This document shows positions 35,081-45,489 of a stretch of 64,000 nucleotides of DNA, piece after piece (within the stretch, counting starts at the first letter, position 1; each line of letters starts with the position of its first letter). Location: the NCBI GenBank assembly GCA_021014325.1, contig CM037464.1:6541127-6605126 (forward strand), written 5' to 3'. Both the position numbers and the translations under genes were made by a program. The DNA comes from Plazaster borealis. Its lineage: Eukaryota; Echinodermata; Asteroidea; Forcipulatida; Labidiasteridae. The notes under the pieces are model-generated. The model was given only the letters and a program-made list of their open reading frames with translations, did no database searches and was not told the origin of the DNA.

Positions 35081-36269
35081 TGGGGGGGATAGGGAAATTA
35101 AAACCCACGTATCAGGTTGTCTGTGAAACTTCAACCCACATAAGAGGCACTGTTGTTTGGGGGTTTTTAGGTTGTTTAAAGCTGGGATTTGAACGACGGT
35201 CCACAGAGAGTGAAGTAAAGTACAAGACACACCATGAAAACAAATCTGATCGGCAACCTTGGACTTTTTCCTTTCCTCGGCTCCTGCTCCAGCTCCGGGT
35301 CAGAGGGCTATGGCTCCGGGCTCTCTAGTTAGAGGAGCACTGTGCAAAATACACACTGCTCAATTATTGATGACGGAACACAAGCGGGAGCCCAATTTGG
35401 AAAAGGTCCCTGGAGTTCTTCGAACAAGTTCCCGGCAGCCACCCTGCAGCTGTCTCAAACCGTACTCGCTCTATACTCAACCCTTCTCCATACCCGGTCT
35501 TGTTGACTCACCCCTGTTCCTCTTTCCCGTTCTACTTCATTTCAGTTTATATTGGACACCCTCTTGTACGGTTCTCATCAACAGCCCAGATCAATGTTTT
35601 TGTGGTTGCATCTTTACCCCACAACATCCGAGAAGAAATTCACTAGGAATGGAGAAAATGGAGAGTGTCTAGGGGGATATTTCTCCAAGAGCTATCGTGC
35701 TCTTCTTTGTCCATACCCGTTCCCCCTACTTCCCATTTTTGTTTTCTTCTGCACTGACAAGGTATTGAATCTATACGAGACCCAATTTATCGACTCAGTT
35801 TGTACATTGACAGAGCGCAGGCCACTTAGTAATTTTTTTGCCGCAGGTTACAGAACGATGAGATTATTATCTTAGTGTAAGGGCAGGAAGGGGGAAATTG
35901 TCGGGTTTTGGTTCTTCTAGAGATCGTATAATAATGATGAACGAATTATTCATTTCTTAAATTACAATATTATCCCTTTAAAGGTATAACCGCATAATTG
36001 GCTTGGCATGGCAGTGTTCGAACAAATTCATGGACGACTTTCATTCGGAAAGCTTTACTGTTATTTTTTAAACTTGTGGTTCCTGTACAACTTTTCTTGT
36101 GAAATTTTGTTTATAATGTATTATCATGTTCGTAAGTGTGACGTAATTCCATCATAAGCCACGCCCACTTCAGGCAAACTGGCTCCAGCGGTTACAAGCC
36201 CATAGGCATTGCATTGAGCTAGGTTTTGCACGAGGATTTATGTAAGAAAAGTTTAATAAATGGGAGAAT
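35081..36269. other. No recognisable gene
   Basis: Open frames at 35259-35672 and 35552-35875 are Pro/Ser-rich, start at non-ATG codons or overlap each other, and have no recognisable domains. TTAAAGGTATAACCGCATAA near 35978 resembles one TTAA element end without a partner. Confidence 0.4.
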
Positions 36270-36398
36270 TTGGATCGCTAGGTGGCAGCAGACTAACCAG
36301 GTAAATTTCCATTGTTTACGTAGATCTGAGCATGCGCACATTACCGAAAACGATGGATTTACCTGGTAAGTCTGCTGCCACCCAGCGTCCCAAAAGTC
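36270..36398. mobile_element. Foldback element with about 40-bp arms (GGTGGCAGCAGAC family)
   Basis: The left arm GCTAGGTGGCAGCAGACTAA then CCAGGTAAATTTCCAT is matched in reverse by GATGGATTTACCTGGTAAGT then CTGCTGCCACCCAGCG. The loop of about 45 bases includes GAGCATGCGCACATTACCG. A half copy lies near 22.71-22.80 kb. Confidence 0.65.
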
Positions 36399-37989
36399 CC
36401 CCATTGGACTTAGCTTTTAAATACGTTCTTCCAGGTCTTCTAAGAATTTAAAGTTTCTGTCATAAGAAATGCATTCGAACGATAGAATGAGTGATTTGTG
36501 GTAAACTTTAAACACAAACGTATGCCAGCTTTGAAGCCGGTGTCTGTCCGAGGGAAATTAACATGGGATGGAGGAGGATGATTCAAAAGAGGGCGCTATC
36601 AGAAGAAGTTTGTGGGTGCACCACACTAAATAAACTCCCATAGCAACCAATGCGAAATGCTAAATATTCAAAAATACTCAAACAATATTTAAAGTCTCTC
36701 AGCCTCTTGAAAACCAATCAAATATATTTTCAGACAACTAAACTTCAGATTTTGTTACAATTTTTGGCAGGTCAGCCGTTTGGAATTTTTGCTAATTACC
36801 CCAGAAAAAAAACTGGGGTGGTGGGAGTAGAAATCTCCCTCCCACACACACGCGCATGTCTGTAGACCCCGTAAATCGATGTATGTTTTTGTTCTCCCAT
36901 TGCTTGGACTTACTGTGTTTTGTTTAGCAACATCCCCATTGGTTTTGTACATGAAAGCGAAGGTCATCGCTCTGACAGCAAAATGGATCCGGCTGGATAC
37001 TCCAGGTGCACCCGGATCACTTTGTTAAAGTGCTCGGTTTCATCAACGGGTAGACATACATCAATGTTTACATCCCTGTGGAGACCAGCTTGTTTTTTCC
37101 TTTGTCCCTGTACTTAACATCCTCTCATATACTTTGGACACAAAATTCCTTGTGGAGCACCCCCAGTCTTTTGAATACATAAGGATTCCTTTTATTTTCC
37201 CTTTGATGTTTTGTCCTCGGTCTCCATATTACCTTATGAAACAAAAATACCATAGCGAATATTAAAACGCTCCCACTTGAGTATTAAATAAATTCCGCTG
37301 AGGTAGTAGCAAGTAGGACTGTACTTATAGTAGTTTCCCGAATTCCAAAGTCTACTCCGCGGCAGTAGAATAAAATAGCCAAACAAGTTCTCAAAGCAGA
37401 AATCAACAAAGCAAAGTAGATATACACATGGTGTTAGCGCAAACCAAATATACATTGAAACCTCACCATTGCAATGCCTCAAAACCTACATAAATAAATT
37501 GAATTATGATTCTTTTACAACGCAGTTGGACCATTATCATCATCTTATTTTGTTCTATATCAAATTTTGCAGGCAAAACTATCAGATTGTCTGTCAGTTC
37601 GGCTACACTTCTTCCTTGTAAAATTGCCTCCCACTAAAATTAGCTCGAATCTGTTTCAGATCAGCGTAACTTAGATTTCAACTCATTGTTCTTTTAATCG
37701 CATTTAAAGCTAAGAGGTTTTGTTCGGGAGCCACTGTTGCGTCAATAGAGATTATACCGAAGAATCGGCGCTTCCAACGGTACAATGTAGTCCTTATTTT
37801 TAGCGTGGCCTCACGAGGTCTTCAAATGGCAATACTGTTACTCAACTCTCTGGTGTGTGAGGTTGTGTAGTTTGTTTATACCCCTTGGATAAAATCGAGT
37901 CGCAGATGTTGTTCCAATGCTCGCTTTAAGAAAACCACTTTGGTGAAATAATATTTGTAGAAGAGACCTCCTCGATAAAGGCAATTCAA
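36399..37989. other. No recognisable gene; one duplicated motif
   Basis: The stretch 36840-37030 (ACACACACGCGCATGTCTGT, TTGTTCTCCCATTGCTTGGA, CCGGATCACTTTGTTAAAGT) is similar to 29440-29605. That marks a dispersed repeat of about 190 bp of unknown class, in the same orientation in both places. Confidence 0.5.
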
Positions 37990-38300
37990 TTTGGATGAGC
38001 TTGGGCATTAGACTTTAGCACAAAGTGAAGAAAAGATATTGCTATGGAAAGAGGACGAGGTAAGTCAGAGAGTAAATAGAGTCAGAGTAGAAAACATCCC
38101 CGTGGTCTCAGCTGCACTGGGCGACCGCCGGAGAGTGGCGCTAGACTGCCTGGGCTTAGGGAGTGACCCCCAACTGGAGGCGGCACTCGTTACACTGTAT
38201 TGGTTTACCTTGTTCTGTGGAGTCTTGGCCAAACTTGAGAACTTGACTTGTAAAGTAGAGGGTGCAACTAGATGTTTCAAAGGGAACGGACAACTTTAAA
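37990..38300 (+). other. Non-repetitive GC-richer block with a donor-like site
   Basis: GACGAGGTAAGTCAGAG (intron start at 38060) is an excellent splice-donor match, 14 bases after an ATG (38044). An 86-codon frame runs through it to 38299 without recognisable domains. It lies 5.4 kb before the TMEM200-like coding exon, so an upstream exon is possible but unproven. Confidence 0.2.
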
Positions 38301-39083
38301 GTATTCGACTGAATCTCCCTTAATTTAGGTCATAGTATATCCTTATCTATCCAGAAAGGTTTATAGAATGTATACCGAGAGGTACAGACACTTTGTACGA
38401 TTACAAAGTGACACCATCATGAAAAATGTGCCATATTCGGGTCTGCGGTTGTCTTGACAACTCTACTCGTTACGCCTTTTTGTTCCTGTGGGCAAGAGTG
38501 CGGGAGAGTTCCGGCCGTGCTATGGAATGTCCGCTTGTGTTTTCTTTTTTAAAGGTCAATAAATTGACGTTTTAGCTGCCAATTTCTCGAGAGGAATATT
38601 CGCAAAGGGAAATAAAAGTACAACATCCATTAACAAATCTTTAAAATATCACTTAGAAGATTGCAGTCGGTTATGGACATTTCCCCAAGAACTTACATCA
38701 TTGACTTTATGAAAGAGTAAATTTCTAAAAGAGTTACATTTACTTCTTTCCTGTAGTATTTAAGAAACACATCACACAACTGAGCAGTGCAGTTTTAATT
38801 GAATTCGATGATTGCATTAAGTGATAACAACGGGTTAAACAAAAATGTTTTTTCCTGGGTTTCGTGCACGTCCATATACACATTAGGCGTATGGGGACTC
38901 TTTGCGTGAGTGGGGCGTAGGGGTTGATTTGCCCGAATTTATACACAGAAAGACATTTTTGTTTACCTTAAACTTAACAAGTATTTTTGCTTTCTCTGTC
39001 CGATTTGTTTTCTTCTTGTGCCCAAATTTTCCCCACTGTTTTGCTCGAATTTGTTGGGAAGTTTCCGCAGTGGATTTATCACT
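38301..39083. other. No recognisable gene
   Basis: AT-rich sequence with no domains or repeats identified. Confidence 0.5.
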
Positions 39084-39471
39084 TTAAAAGTCGACACAGG
39101 ATTGGTAGAGCTGACAAAGTAGTCGCAGACAGTATTCATGTTTTGTGTGATCAACCATATCTTGAAATAACAAACCTGTGAAAATTTGGGCTTAATCCGT
39201 TGTGTGAGTCGGGAGGAAATAATGAAAAACCATGCACAATTTTCAGCATGTAAAACATTGTCCTTATGTTGGTTGTTACAACCGAAATCAGCTGTTGCGG
39301 TTTTTGTCTTTTAGGTTTTCAGATACAGTTTTCTCGAATGTGACTTTAATTCAGAGGGAAATATTCCACAGAATAAACTATTCTAGTATGGAATTCATAA
39401 TCAGTAAGCTTTCAGACTAATTATAAGCAATGATGTTTTTTATCCTTAACAATCCCGTACAATACCTTTAA
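39084..39471. mobile_element. TTAA-bounded MITE-like element, diverged
   Basis: Begins TTAAAAGTCGACACAGGATT and ends ATCCCGTACAATACCTTTAA. It shares AACCTGTGAAAATTTGGGCT with family 1. Terminal inverted repeats are imperfect. Confidence 0.45.
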
Positions 39472-39639
39472 AATATATTCACTGAGTCATAGCGCACGGT
39501 ATACCTGACCAGAGAAATCAAAGAATGTTATGACGTGAACACTTAAACAGTCTATGTGAAACATTTTAATGTGTTCTTTCCAAATGTCAAACATTACAAC
39601 AAAAAAGACATATGAAGCGTAACATCAAGTGCATTGCGT

Positions 39640-40202
39640 GGGTGCGTTCGATTAGCTTACACGTGTAAGTTAACTTACACGAGAGCGTTCGATTAGCCAT
39701 CACGTGATACTCGTGTCTGCCCCGGTGTCAGCCACCACAGCCCCAGCTCGCGAGCGGGTCTGTGGTGGATGCCCGGGTGCAATGACGTAGTTTCCGGCTG
39801 CAGGCGTATCATACCAAGATGGCGGGGGACAAGTTGAATTCGACGCGAGTACAAAAACTACAAATTAATACACAGATTTATCGTCTATGAAACAATTATG
39901 ACAAATGGAAAGGAAAAGTATTTCCTGAAAAACAAACAGTTGGTGATTGTGTACAAATTATAAATGATATAATTAATTGTATCGTCACGGACATCGACAT
40001 TTTCCAATTGAGCAGACGACGGAAATGACGGAGCTGTCTGTTTACACTTTTTTAAATCGCGCTGCTACGCAACGACCTTTGACCTTAACTTTCCCAGAGT
40101 GCCAATCGAAAACACTGCAGCGTTCGATTAGCCCCGTTTCGTTGCTACCACGAGTGAACTGTAAGTCCCCGGTACACACGGGGAAGCTAATCGAACGCAC
40201 CC
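39640..40202. mobile_element. Inverted-repeat element with GGGTGCGTTCGATTAGC ends
   Basis: Left end GGGTGCGTTCGATTAGCTT (39640) and right end AAGCTAATCGAACGCACCC (to 40202) are perfectly inverted over 19 bases. Two further internal copies of GCGTTCGATTAGCC lie near 39680 and 40121. There is no ORF of transposase character and no clear target duplication. Confidence 0.65.
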
Positions 40203-40293
40203 GATGATGATGCTCAGTGACATCAAATACACGATGCAAAAATATAATGCTTAAGATCGGTGTTGTTTTTTCCGTTTCCGTTTTGAGCGTGAA

Positions 40294-40886
40294 GACTGTG
40301 CAAGTCTCGCGCGTATTCTAACTTCCGGGACCAAGTTGGTCCCAGCCATTATTGAGTTTTACGTGAGATCGATTCTGTTTCTTCAAATACTTTAGTTTAA
40401 TGTAGTTTTTTGCTGTAAATATTACGGTATATCATATTGTTGGGCAAGTAAAATTTAGAAATAATATTATGAAAGTAAAATAAATTTAACAAATCAACAA
40501 AGAAAACCCGGGAATAAGACTTGACCCCCGTTTCCGGTTAGGCCTACTTGTAAGCAATTAATAATTTTGCCCATCTGACGTTCAAGTTATCATTAAATCC
40601 TATGTAATGGTCGCACAGATTCGGGCGTGATTGGCAAATGGGGTTTCAAAAAAACAACAAGCATCCTCGTCCCGTGTTTAATTTTGTTTCTATGTTACTT
40701 TTAACAACCTATTTGTTTTATATAAAAATTGAAATTATATTTATATCAAATTGCTATGGGTGGGGGTTTTTTTCAAGAATGTTGTATAAATATTTTTATA
40801 AATGAAGATTTTATTTCATAGAACAAATATATAGTCTTCGTTCGAGTCGTTTTCTCGTTTTTGATACGCGTGAGACGTGCACATTT
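40294..40886 (+). mobile_element. TA-type terminal-inverted-repeat element (GACTGTGCAAG family), decayed right end
   Basis: The left end GACTGTGCAAGTCTCGCGC and ACTTCCGGGACCAAGTTGG match the copy at 19.46 kb. The right end (ACGCGTGAGACGTGCACATT) is degraded. Confidence 0.6.
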
Positions 40887-41244
40887 TAGTTTTAAACGTC
40901 AGTCATATGGTATTATAGTAGGGCACAGGCCCCTTGTATATCATTGCAAGCAACCAATTATTTCAATAACATCTGCAAAACATGTTTTTATTTCATCTGG
41001 AAATGAACATCCAGGTAAATAGACAATCTTCATGGCATAAGGAAGTGAGATATTTATACAATATTTTTATTAAAAAATGTGTACTCCTATAATTACGTAT
41101 TATTTCGTAAATCTCGTCTTCCGTGATCCGTAATACTGCCAACCTAGCGGTGTAATTGCACAGCTATGACGTCATTACGAGGAGGCGATGACAAAATAGG
41201 GATCCGATTATCTAACAGGAAGGAACTAAGGTCTGATCCAGCTA
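40887..41244. other. No recognisable gene
   Basis: AT-rich sequence between two transposon-like elements; nothing identified. Confidence 0.5.
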
Positions 41245-41430
41245 CAGTCGACACTCGTTATGACAAGATCGCTTCCACTGGCCAAACACCTCTTTATAAC
41301 AGGAACGTTGTTATAAGAGGACAACAAAACAAAACAAAACGGAGCCGAAATGAGATTCGGGACCTCAGAATGTACTCTTTATAAGTAGAACCTCTTTACA
41401 ACTGTATTATGTATAACGAGGGGTTGACTG
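41245..41430. mobile_element. 186-bp MITE with pogo/Tigger-like ends
   Basis: Left end CAGTCGACACTCGTTATGAC and right end TATAACGAGGGGTTGACTG are inverted. CAGTCRACCYTCGTTATAACG-type ends are typical of pogo-like elements (recollection). TA precedes the left end; the right flank reads TG. Confidence 0.55.
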
Positions 41431-41463
41431 TGTATTATTAATAATAATTTAATAATAATATTT

Positions 41464-41705
41464 GAGTCTCATATAGCGCACGTATCCATCCAGTATGGTG
41501 GTTGAACAAAGAGAGACAAAAGACAGGTTTTGAAGTTTTTATGAATTATGAGATCGATTTATGGAGCACCTTGTAAGAGTTTACAAGGTGCTGTGGCGCA
41601 ATATGCTGCCGATCAAACCAGGAACACCGGGGCAACCCCTTCTTTTTAGCGATAAGTGCACTGGGTTCTTTTACGTGCATTAACACAGCACACAAGGAAA
41701 GAGAC
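41464..41705. mobile_element. SINE-like dispersed repeat with a conserved hairpin, second copy
   Basis: AGTCTCATATAGCGCACGTA is followed by a perfect 12-bp stem, AGCACCTTGTAA (41565-41576) and TTACAAGGTGCT (41581-41592), with loop GAGT. ACCGGGGCAACCCCTTCTTT and GGGTTCTTTTACGTGCATTA follow, as in the other copies. Confidence 0.55.
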
Positions 41706-43204
41706 AAACCTATAGACCTTTATCATGGTGCGGCCGTCTTGATTTTCTCCCATTCAAATCAATGTAACCAAACCGAGGCTGGAAGGGCAAATAGTCTGGT
41801 TCCTATTTGTACAATGAATATATTAGCATCCATTACGGCTGTTGGATACAGGGAACATGACCAAGTTGGGGAGCAGCATGAGAAAGGTCTTTAGGAGGAA
41901 AAAGTATGCAAAACATAGCCATGCTCTGATTGCGATTATTCCTGAAATAAACTTCAATCTATAGTGCGATTCCTCCCTGAAGGGGGAGACAAAATTAAAG
42001 CTTCCCACGACAGAATATCGATCAGATGGTAAGAGGAGCGAGTAGCCGGGCGGCGTGGTAATGTGCATGGTAACGAGGAAGAGCCACAACAGCTCGATAA
42101 ATCCGACAGCCTTCAGACTAAGAATCCGACTTGACTTATAAGTAGGGGGTGGAAGTACTCGGGGGGGGGGGTATAAACAGAGCGAGTGTGATGAGGACTT
42201 ATTGTGCCCATGGTGTGCCCAAGTCAGTAGCGTAACTAAGGAGGGGGCACGGGGCACGGGGCACGTCCTCCCCCAAACCCCCCCCCCCCCCCCAAAAAAA
42301 AAAAAAAAAAAAACCCGAAACAAAAACAAAAACAACAACAACAACAACAATCTGGACTTTTGAGATCAAAAATTATCAGAGTAAAATGTTACATTTTATA
42401 AGCTTTAATGTGGTAATTTCAATGTTTTTAAAACTATTTTTTTTCCATTTACACGCAGACAATGTAGGCTGTTTGTTTCTAAACTCCATTAGAATTTTCT
42501 TTAAAAAAAACCCAGTAAATGGCAGAACAAGAGCGCTAAGAAATGGCTTGTTTAAGAGAAATGCAAACTACAGGTTTTTTTTAATTGGCCAGAAGTGCCC
42601 CCTCCCCCCGCCCGCCCGGAAAAATAGTGCACCCCCTTGTGCCCTAGTTTCGGCGGTGGCCCATGTAGGGGGCATGTAAATGTTGTGTATATTTTATATG
42701 CTCCTACTTAGAGGGATGATGTGAGGTTGAATGCCTTCCGAGTGTTTGGGTGTGTGTTTGGGTGTTTGTCCAAAGTACCACAAGAGTAAGTGTGTGTGTG
42801 TCTGGAGATTTGTGCACGCAAAAAAATCAATACACTTTGATCAAACGCCATGTGAAGATCCAAGCGATTATTTTTCAACCCAAGACATGACTTACTGCGA
42901 TCGGAGGTTTTTGTCTGTGCCATTTGACCTTGATATCACCGCAGTCAAGAAATGCAATCAAGTTGGTCTCAGATATAGACTGTCCTTGCTCTATTGGTAT
43001 ATCCACGTGCTCTATATTAATTTAATTATTAAATATAAATAAAACATTTCTCTTGAAGGTTGATGAAGCTCACTTATTTAGTGCTTGATATGTGGCATGG
43101 TGTACCCTCGCCCCCCCCTCATATTGTGTTTTCATTGTGTTCTGAGAATATCAGGAATTCTTTAGAGGGTTAGAGGGGCGTACAAGAGGAAAAGATTCTG
43201 TCAA
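41706..43204. other. No recognisable gene; low-complexity DNA
   Basis: Besides the homopolymer stretch at 42160-42350 there are GTGTGTGT words near 42790. A reverse-strand frame at 41823-42350 is open only through the homopolymers. Confidence 0.45.
42160..42350. repeat. Homopolymer-rich stretch (G-run, C-run, A-run)
   Basis: A G-run at about 42163-42172, a 16-base C-run at about 42279-42294, then an A-run of about 19 and (CAA)n words. The lengths may be unreliable in the assembly. Confidence 0.8.
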
Positions 43205-43270
43205 AGTATTGGAACTTTTTTTGGGGGGGAGGTTTGGGGGGCTGACTTTTTTGGGGGGGCGGGGGACACC
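43205..43270. repeat. G-rich tract upstream of the gene
   Basis: Four or more G-runs of six to eight separated by T-rich spacers. It has strong G-quadruplex potential about 230 bp before the splice acceptor. Confidence 0.75.
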
Positions 43271-43454
43271 GTCTGCCACATAGAGGATACGGTATTAAAC
43301 TCATTGACGGACACAGCCATGAAAGCTCTACACCCTTTTTGTTTTACTGATCTGGGTCGATGATGACTTCCATCTTTATACATTGGTATCATTTGTTTAG
43401 GTGTTCGTGCAACTGCGCGAACAGGTCACCCCCAAACCTACCATTTAATGATCT

Positions 43455-43496
43455 ATATTTTTATTCTTTTGTTTTTGGTTTTTGGTTTCTCTTCAG
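43455..43496 (+). promoter_or_regulatory. Splice acceptor (polypyrimidine tract plus CAG)
   Basis: A T-rich run from about 43455 is followed by TTTCTCTTCAG ending at 43496, directly before the first exon base inferred for the TMEM200-like gene. It is the strongest acceptor-like sequence near the gene. A branch point could not be assigned by eye. Confidence 0.65.
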
Positions 43497-43499
43497 AAA

Positions 43500-43517
43500 A
43501 TGCTTCCACCTGTGTAG
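43500..43517 (+). CDS. Five-codon upstream ORF (MLPPV)
   Basis: If the acceptor at 43496 is used, the first ATG in the exon is at 43500 and reads five codons to TAG. The main ATG is 78 bases past this stop. Short uORFs commonly lower translation of the main ORF; whether this one does is unknown. Its context is A at -3 but C at +4. Confidence 0.4.
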   Translation: MLPPV

Positions 43518-43595
43518 AGCTAATCCGTCGTCGTGATCACCACGGCCCATCACTCGGACCGAGTCGACCAGGAACAGTCAACCGGGTTTCAGACG

Positions 43596-45464
43596 ATGGA
43601 CGACCCACAAAGGATCCTGCCAGGCCCCGTGGTAGGGGATGACTCGATACCTAAATCCCCACATGGGTCGGTGGCAAGCCGCCACTCGTCGACTTCCAGG
43701 GCTAGCAGACTGTCCAGTCACTCCTCCCCGAAGTCTGGAGGTGTCCAGCAGCAGCAGCAGAGGACGGTGTTCTGTCAGAAACACTGCAGCACAGTGACGA
43801 GTTGTCTTTTCATCGGTGTGATGATATCTCTCGGAAGTATAGCCATGACGGTGTGCGGTTACTTCGCCATCAATATTGCAAGTCAAACCGTGGTGAACGT
43901 CAACGCCACTGAAACAGTCGTCAATGAACAGTTACACGAAAATCTCTACAAGTTTCGGACTTTCGGTCCGGTGATGATCGGATTTGGCGGTTTTCTCATC
44001 ATGTGCGCATGCGTGCTGCTGTGCGAGGCAAAGGACAAGAAGAACAAGAGACGGAACAATGCAAACGAGAATCTCCTCAATGAACATGACCGGATCATGG
44101 AGGAAGCGCGAGAGCGTTTCTACAACGAAAACAGAACTGCACTCATGTTACAATCACATCACACCGCTGTCGACTACCGGACGCCTAAATCTTCTGCACA
44201 CGAGTCAACAACATGCTTAGATCCAGAAGTGGTCGGCAACAACATTAAAACACCAAGAGTAAAACCTTTAGCTATTGTAGCCCCAGAAAATGACCATGTT
44301 AGTATCACTCCGGGATCTCCTGTTGTACTCGTTCATGGACCAACTGTTGTAGAACCAGCGGAATTTATATCCGAAAACGACCATCAAACTAGTATCGAAA
44401 AAGAGACTACAGCGAAAAACGATTTATCTTCGAGTTCAAGAAACAACAGCCCGGAACACAAATCTGGGAGCCCTTTGCGGAATTTTAAAAAGACTAACAC
44501 AGTGACCCCTACTGCTTTTGAGCAAACTGCTGTTTTTCCTGTACCGATAATATTTCCGGTGTTGCCGAAAATTGACTCTCCGCGGAGTGCAGGGAGCAAT
44601 GGGAGTTTACGTGCAGGGGGCGCCATACCGAAATCTATTCTAGTGCAGCCGATGAAACTATCGCCGATTCGCAGCGTGAATGGACCGATTCGAGTTCGAC
44701 TCGACGACTCTCCAACGGAACTAGCCGTCTCGCCGTCCGCTCTCTCGAAGTCGAACGAGTGCATACCCCTCCCTCGCAGTCCCGGGTCCACACCGGCAAG
44801 GTCAAAACGAGGCAAGAAGAAGAAAGTGGCGGTGGGATTGGACGCCAGCGGTCTCGGCCAATGCCGGTGCCGCTCCGATCCGTCGATGACGTCAATGGGG
44901 TATCCTGACAGACAAGCGGACGCCTGTTGCTGTCTGCAGTCTGATTGCTGCTGGGGGGAGAACTGCCAGTTGGATAAATCAATGCCATCACCGTCATCAA
45001 CAAGTGCAAATCAAAACAAAGACGATCCACTGGTAATTATAGTAGCGAATGGTGACAAGACTAACTCGTTGCCCCCACAACCCCTGCAGCAGGAGGGTAT
45101 GAATGTAAACGCACAAACTATTGATTTGAAACCAAAGATTTCTGAAAAAGTCGGCGGTATGGATTCAGTCGAGCAGGGATTAGACAAGCTCACATCTCAC
45201 CAAGATGACAATCTCAGCTCGCTAAACACAGACATTGTACCAAATGAGGATGCTGATGCATCGAGAACATCGCCCTCCAAAAAACTAAACAACACCGACG
45301 AGTGTCCAGCCGACGGCGGGGATAACGGTGGCACTGCAGGGTCCAATACTGACACACTCGTCGTCAGAGACAGAAACTCCAATATTACGGTGTCTTCCAT
45401 AAGACAAGAAACGCCCGGGAAGAGCGCCCCCTACGGACAATCCCAAGGCGGTGTCATGGTTTGA
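43596..45464 (+). CDS. TMEM200-like: TMEM200-like two-pass transmembrane protein (DUF2371 family)
   Basis: Seen: a 622-codon ORF beginning at an ATG with A at -3 and G at +4, with in-frame stops upstream at 43515 and 43521. The N-terminal tail is Ser-rich with a QQQQQ run (residues 51-55). A hydrophobic segment follows at about 67-93, then a short loop with one N-x-T sequon (N103), a second hydrophobic segment at about 122-143, a charged stretch (EAKDKKNKRR), and a long low-complexity Ser/Pro tail with a polybasic patch (about 401-412) and a Cys-rich block (about 423-459). Known: TMEM200 proteins share GVxIS...IAMxVxGY in the first membrane segment and GPxxxGxGxF...CA...ExxDK around the second, both present here. 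They are poorly characterised membrane proteins, so no function is assigned. Length is near the upper end of the vertebrate family as I recall it. The C-terminus (VMV) could be a class II PDZ ligand, which is speculative. The tail aligns with nothing I recognise. Confidence 0.85.
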   Translation: MDDPQRILPGPVVGDDSIPKSPHGSVASRHSSTSRASRLSSHSSPKSGGVQQQQQRTVFCQKHCSTVTSCLFIGVMISLGSIAMTVCGYFAINIASQTVVNVNATETVVNEQLHENLYKFRTFGPVMIGFGGFLIMCACVLLCEAKDKKNKRRNNANENLLNEHDRIMEEARERFYNENRTALMLQSHHTAVDYRTPKSSAHESTTCLDPEVVGNNIKTPRVKPLAIVAPENDHVSITPGSPVVLVHGPTVVEPAEFISENDHQTSIEKETTAKNDLSSSSRNNSPEHKSGSPLRNFKKTNTVTPTAFEQTAVFPVPIIFPVLPKIDSPRSAGSNGSLRAGGAIPKSILVQPMKLSPIRSVNGPIRVRLDDSPTELAVSPSALSKSNECIPLPRSPGSTPARSKRGKKKKVAVGLDASGLGQCRCRSDPSMTSMGYPDRQADACCCLQSDCCWGENCQLDKSMPSPSSTSANQNKDDPLVIIVANGDKTNSLPPQPLQQEGMNVNAQTIDLKPKISEKVGGMDSVEQGLDKLTSHQDDNLSSLNTDIVPNEDADASRTSPSKKLNNTDECPADGGDNGGTAGSNTDTLVVRDRNSNITVSSIRQETPGKSAPYGQSQGGVMV

Positions 45465-45489
45465 AAACATGACAGGGGAATTTGATGTA

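Larger units (their letters stand above)
43497..45464 (+). other. Coding exon of the TMEM200-like gene, with its 5' UTR part
   Basis: A pyrimidine-rich tract ending in TTTCTCTTCAG at 43496 gives a convincing splice acceptor, so an untranslated first exon is expected upstream. The exon begins AAAATG. That first ATG (43500) opens a five-codon upstream ORF closed by TAG at 43515-43517, then the main ATG comes at 43596. The uORF is in the same frame as the main ORF, so leaky scanning or reinitiation would be needed for translation. No further splice site is needed to complete the protein, which matches the single-coding-exon structure known for vertebrate TMEM200 genes. Confidence 0.7.

Noticed and set aside
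41823..42350. 175-codon reverse frame with Phe and Gly runs
   Set aside because: The start of the frame is the A-run and C-run homopolymers. No domain is visible.
43533..43595. Extending the TMEM200-like protein upstream of the ATG at 43596
   Set aside because: The extension would begin at GTG, and in-frame stops at 43515 and 43521 block anything longer. The ATG at 43596 has a strong context.
44384..45030. Antisense frames of 131-143 codons within the gene
   Set aside because: Shadows of the coding strand with no domain or independent support.
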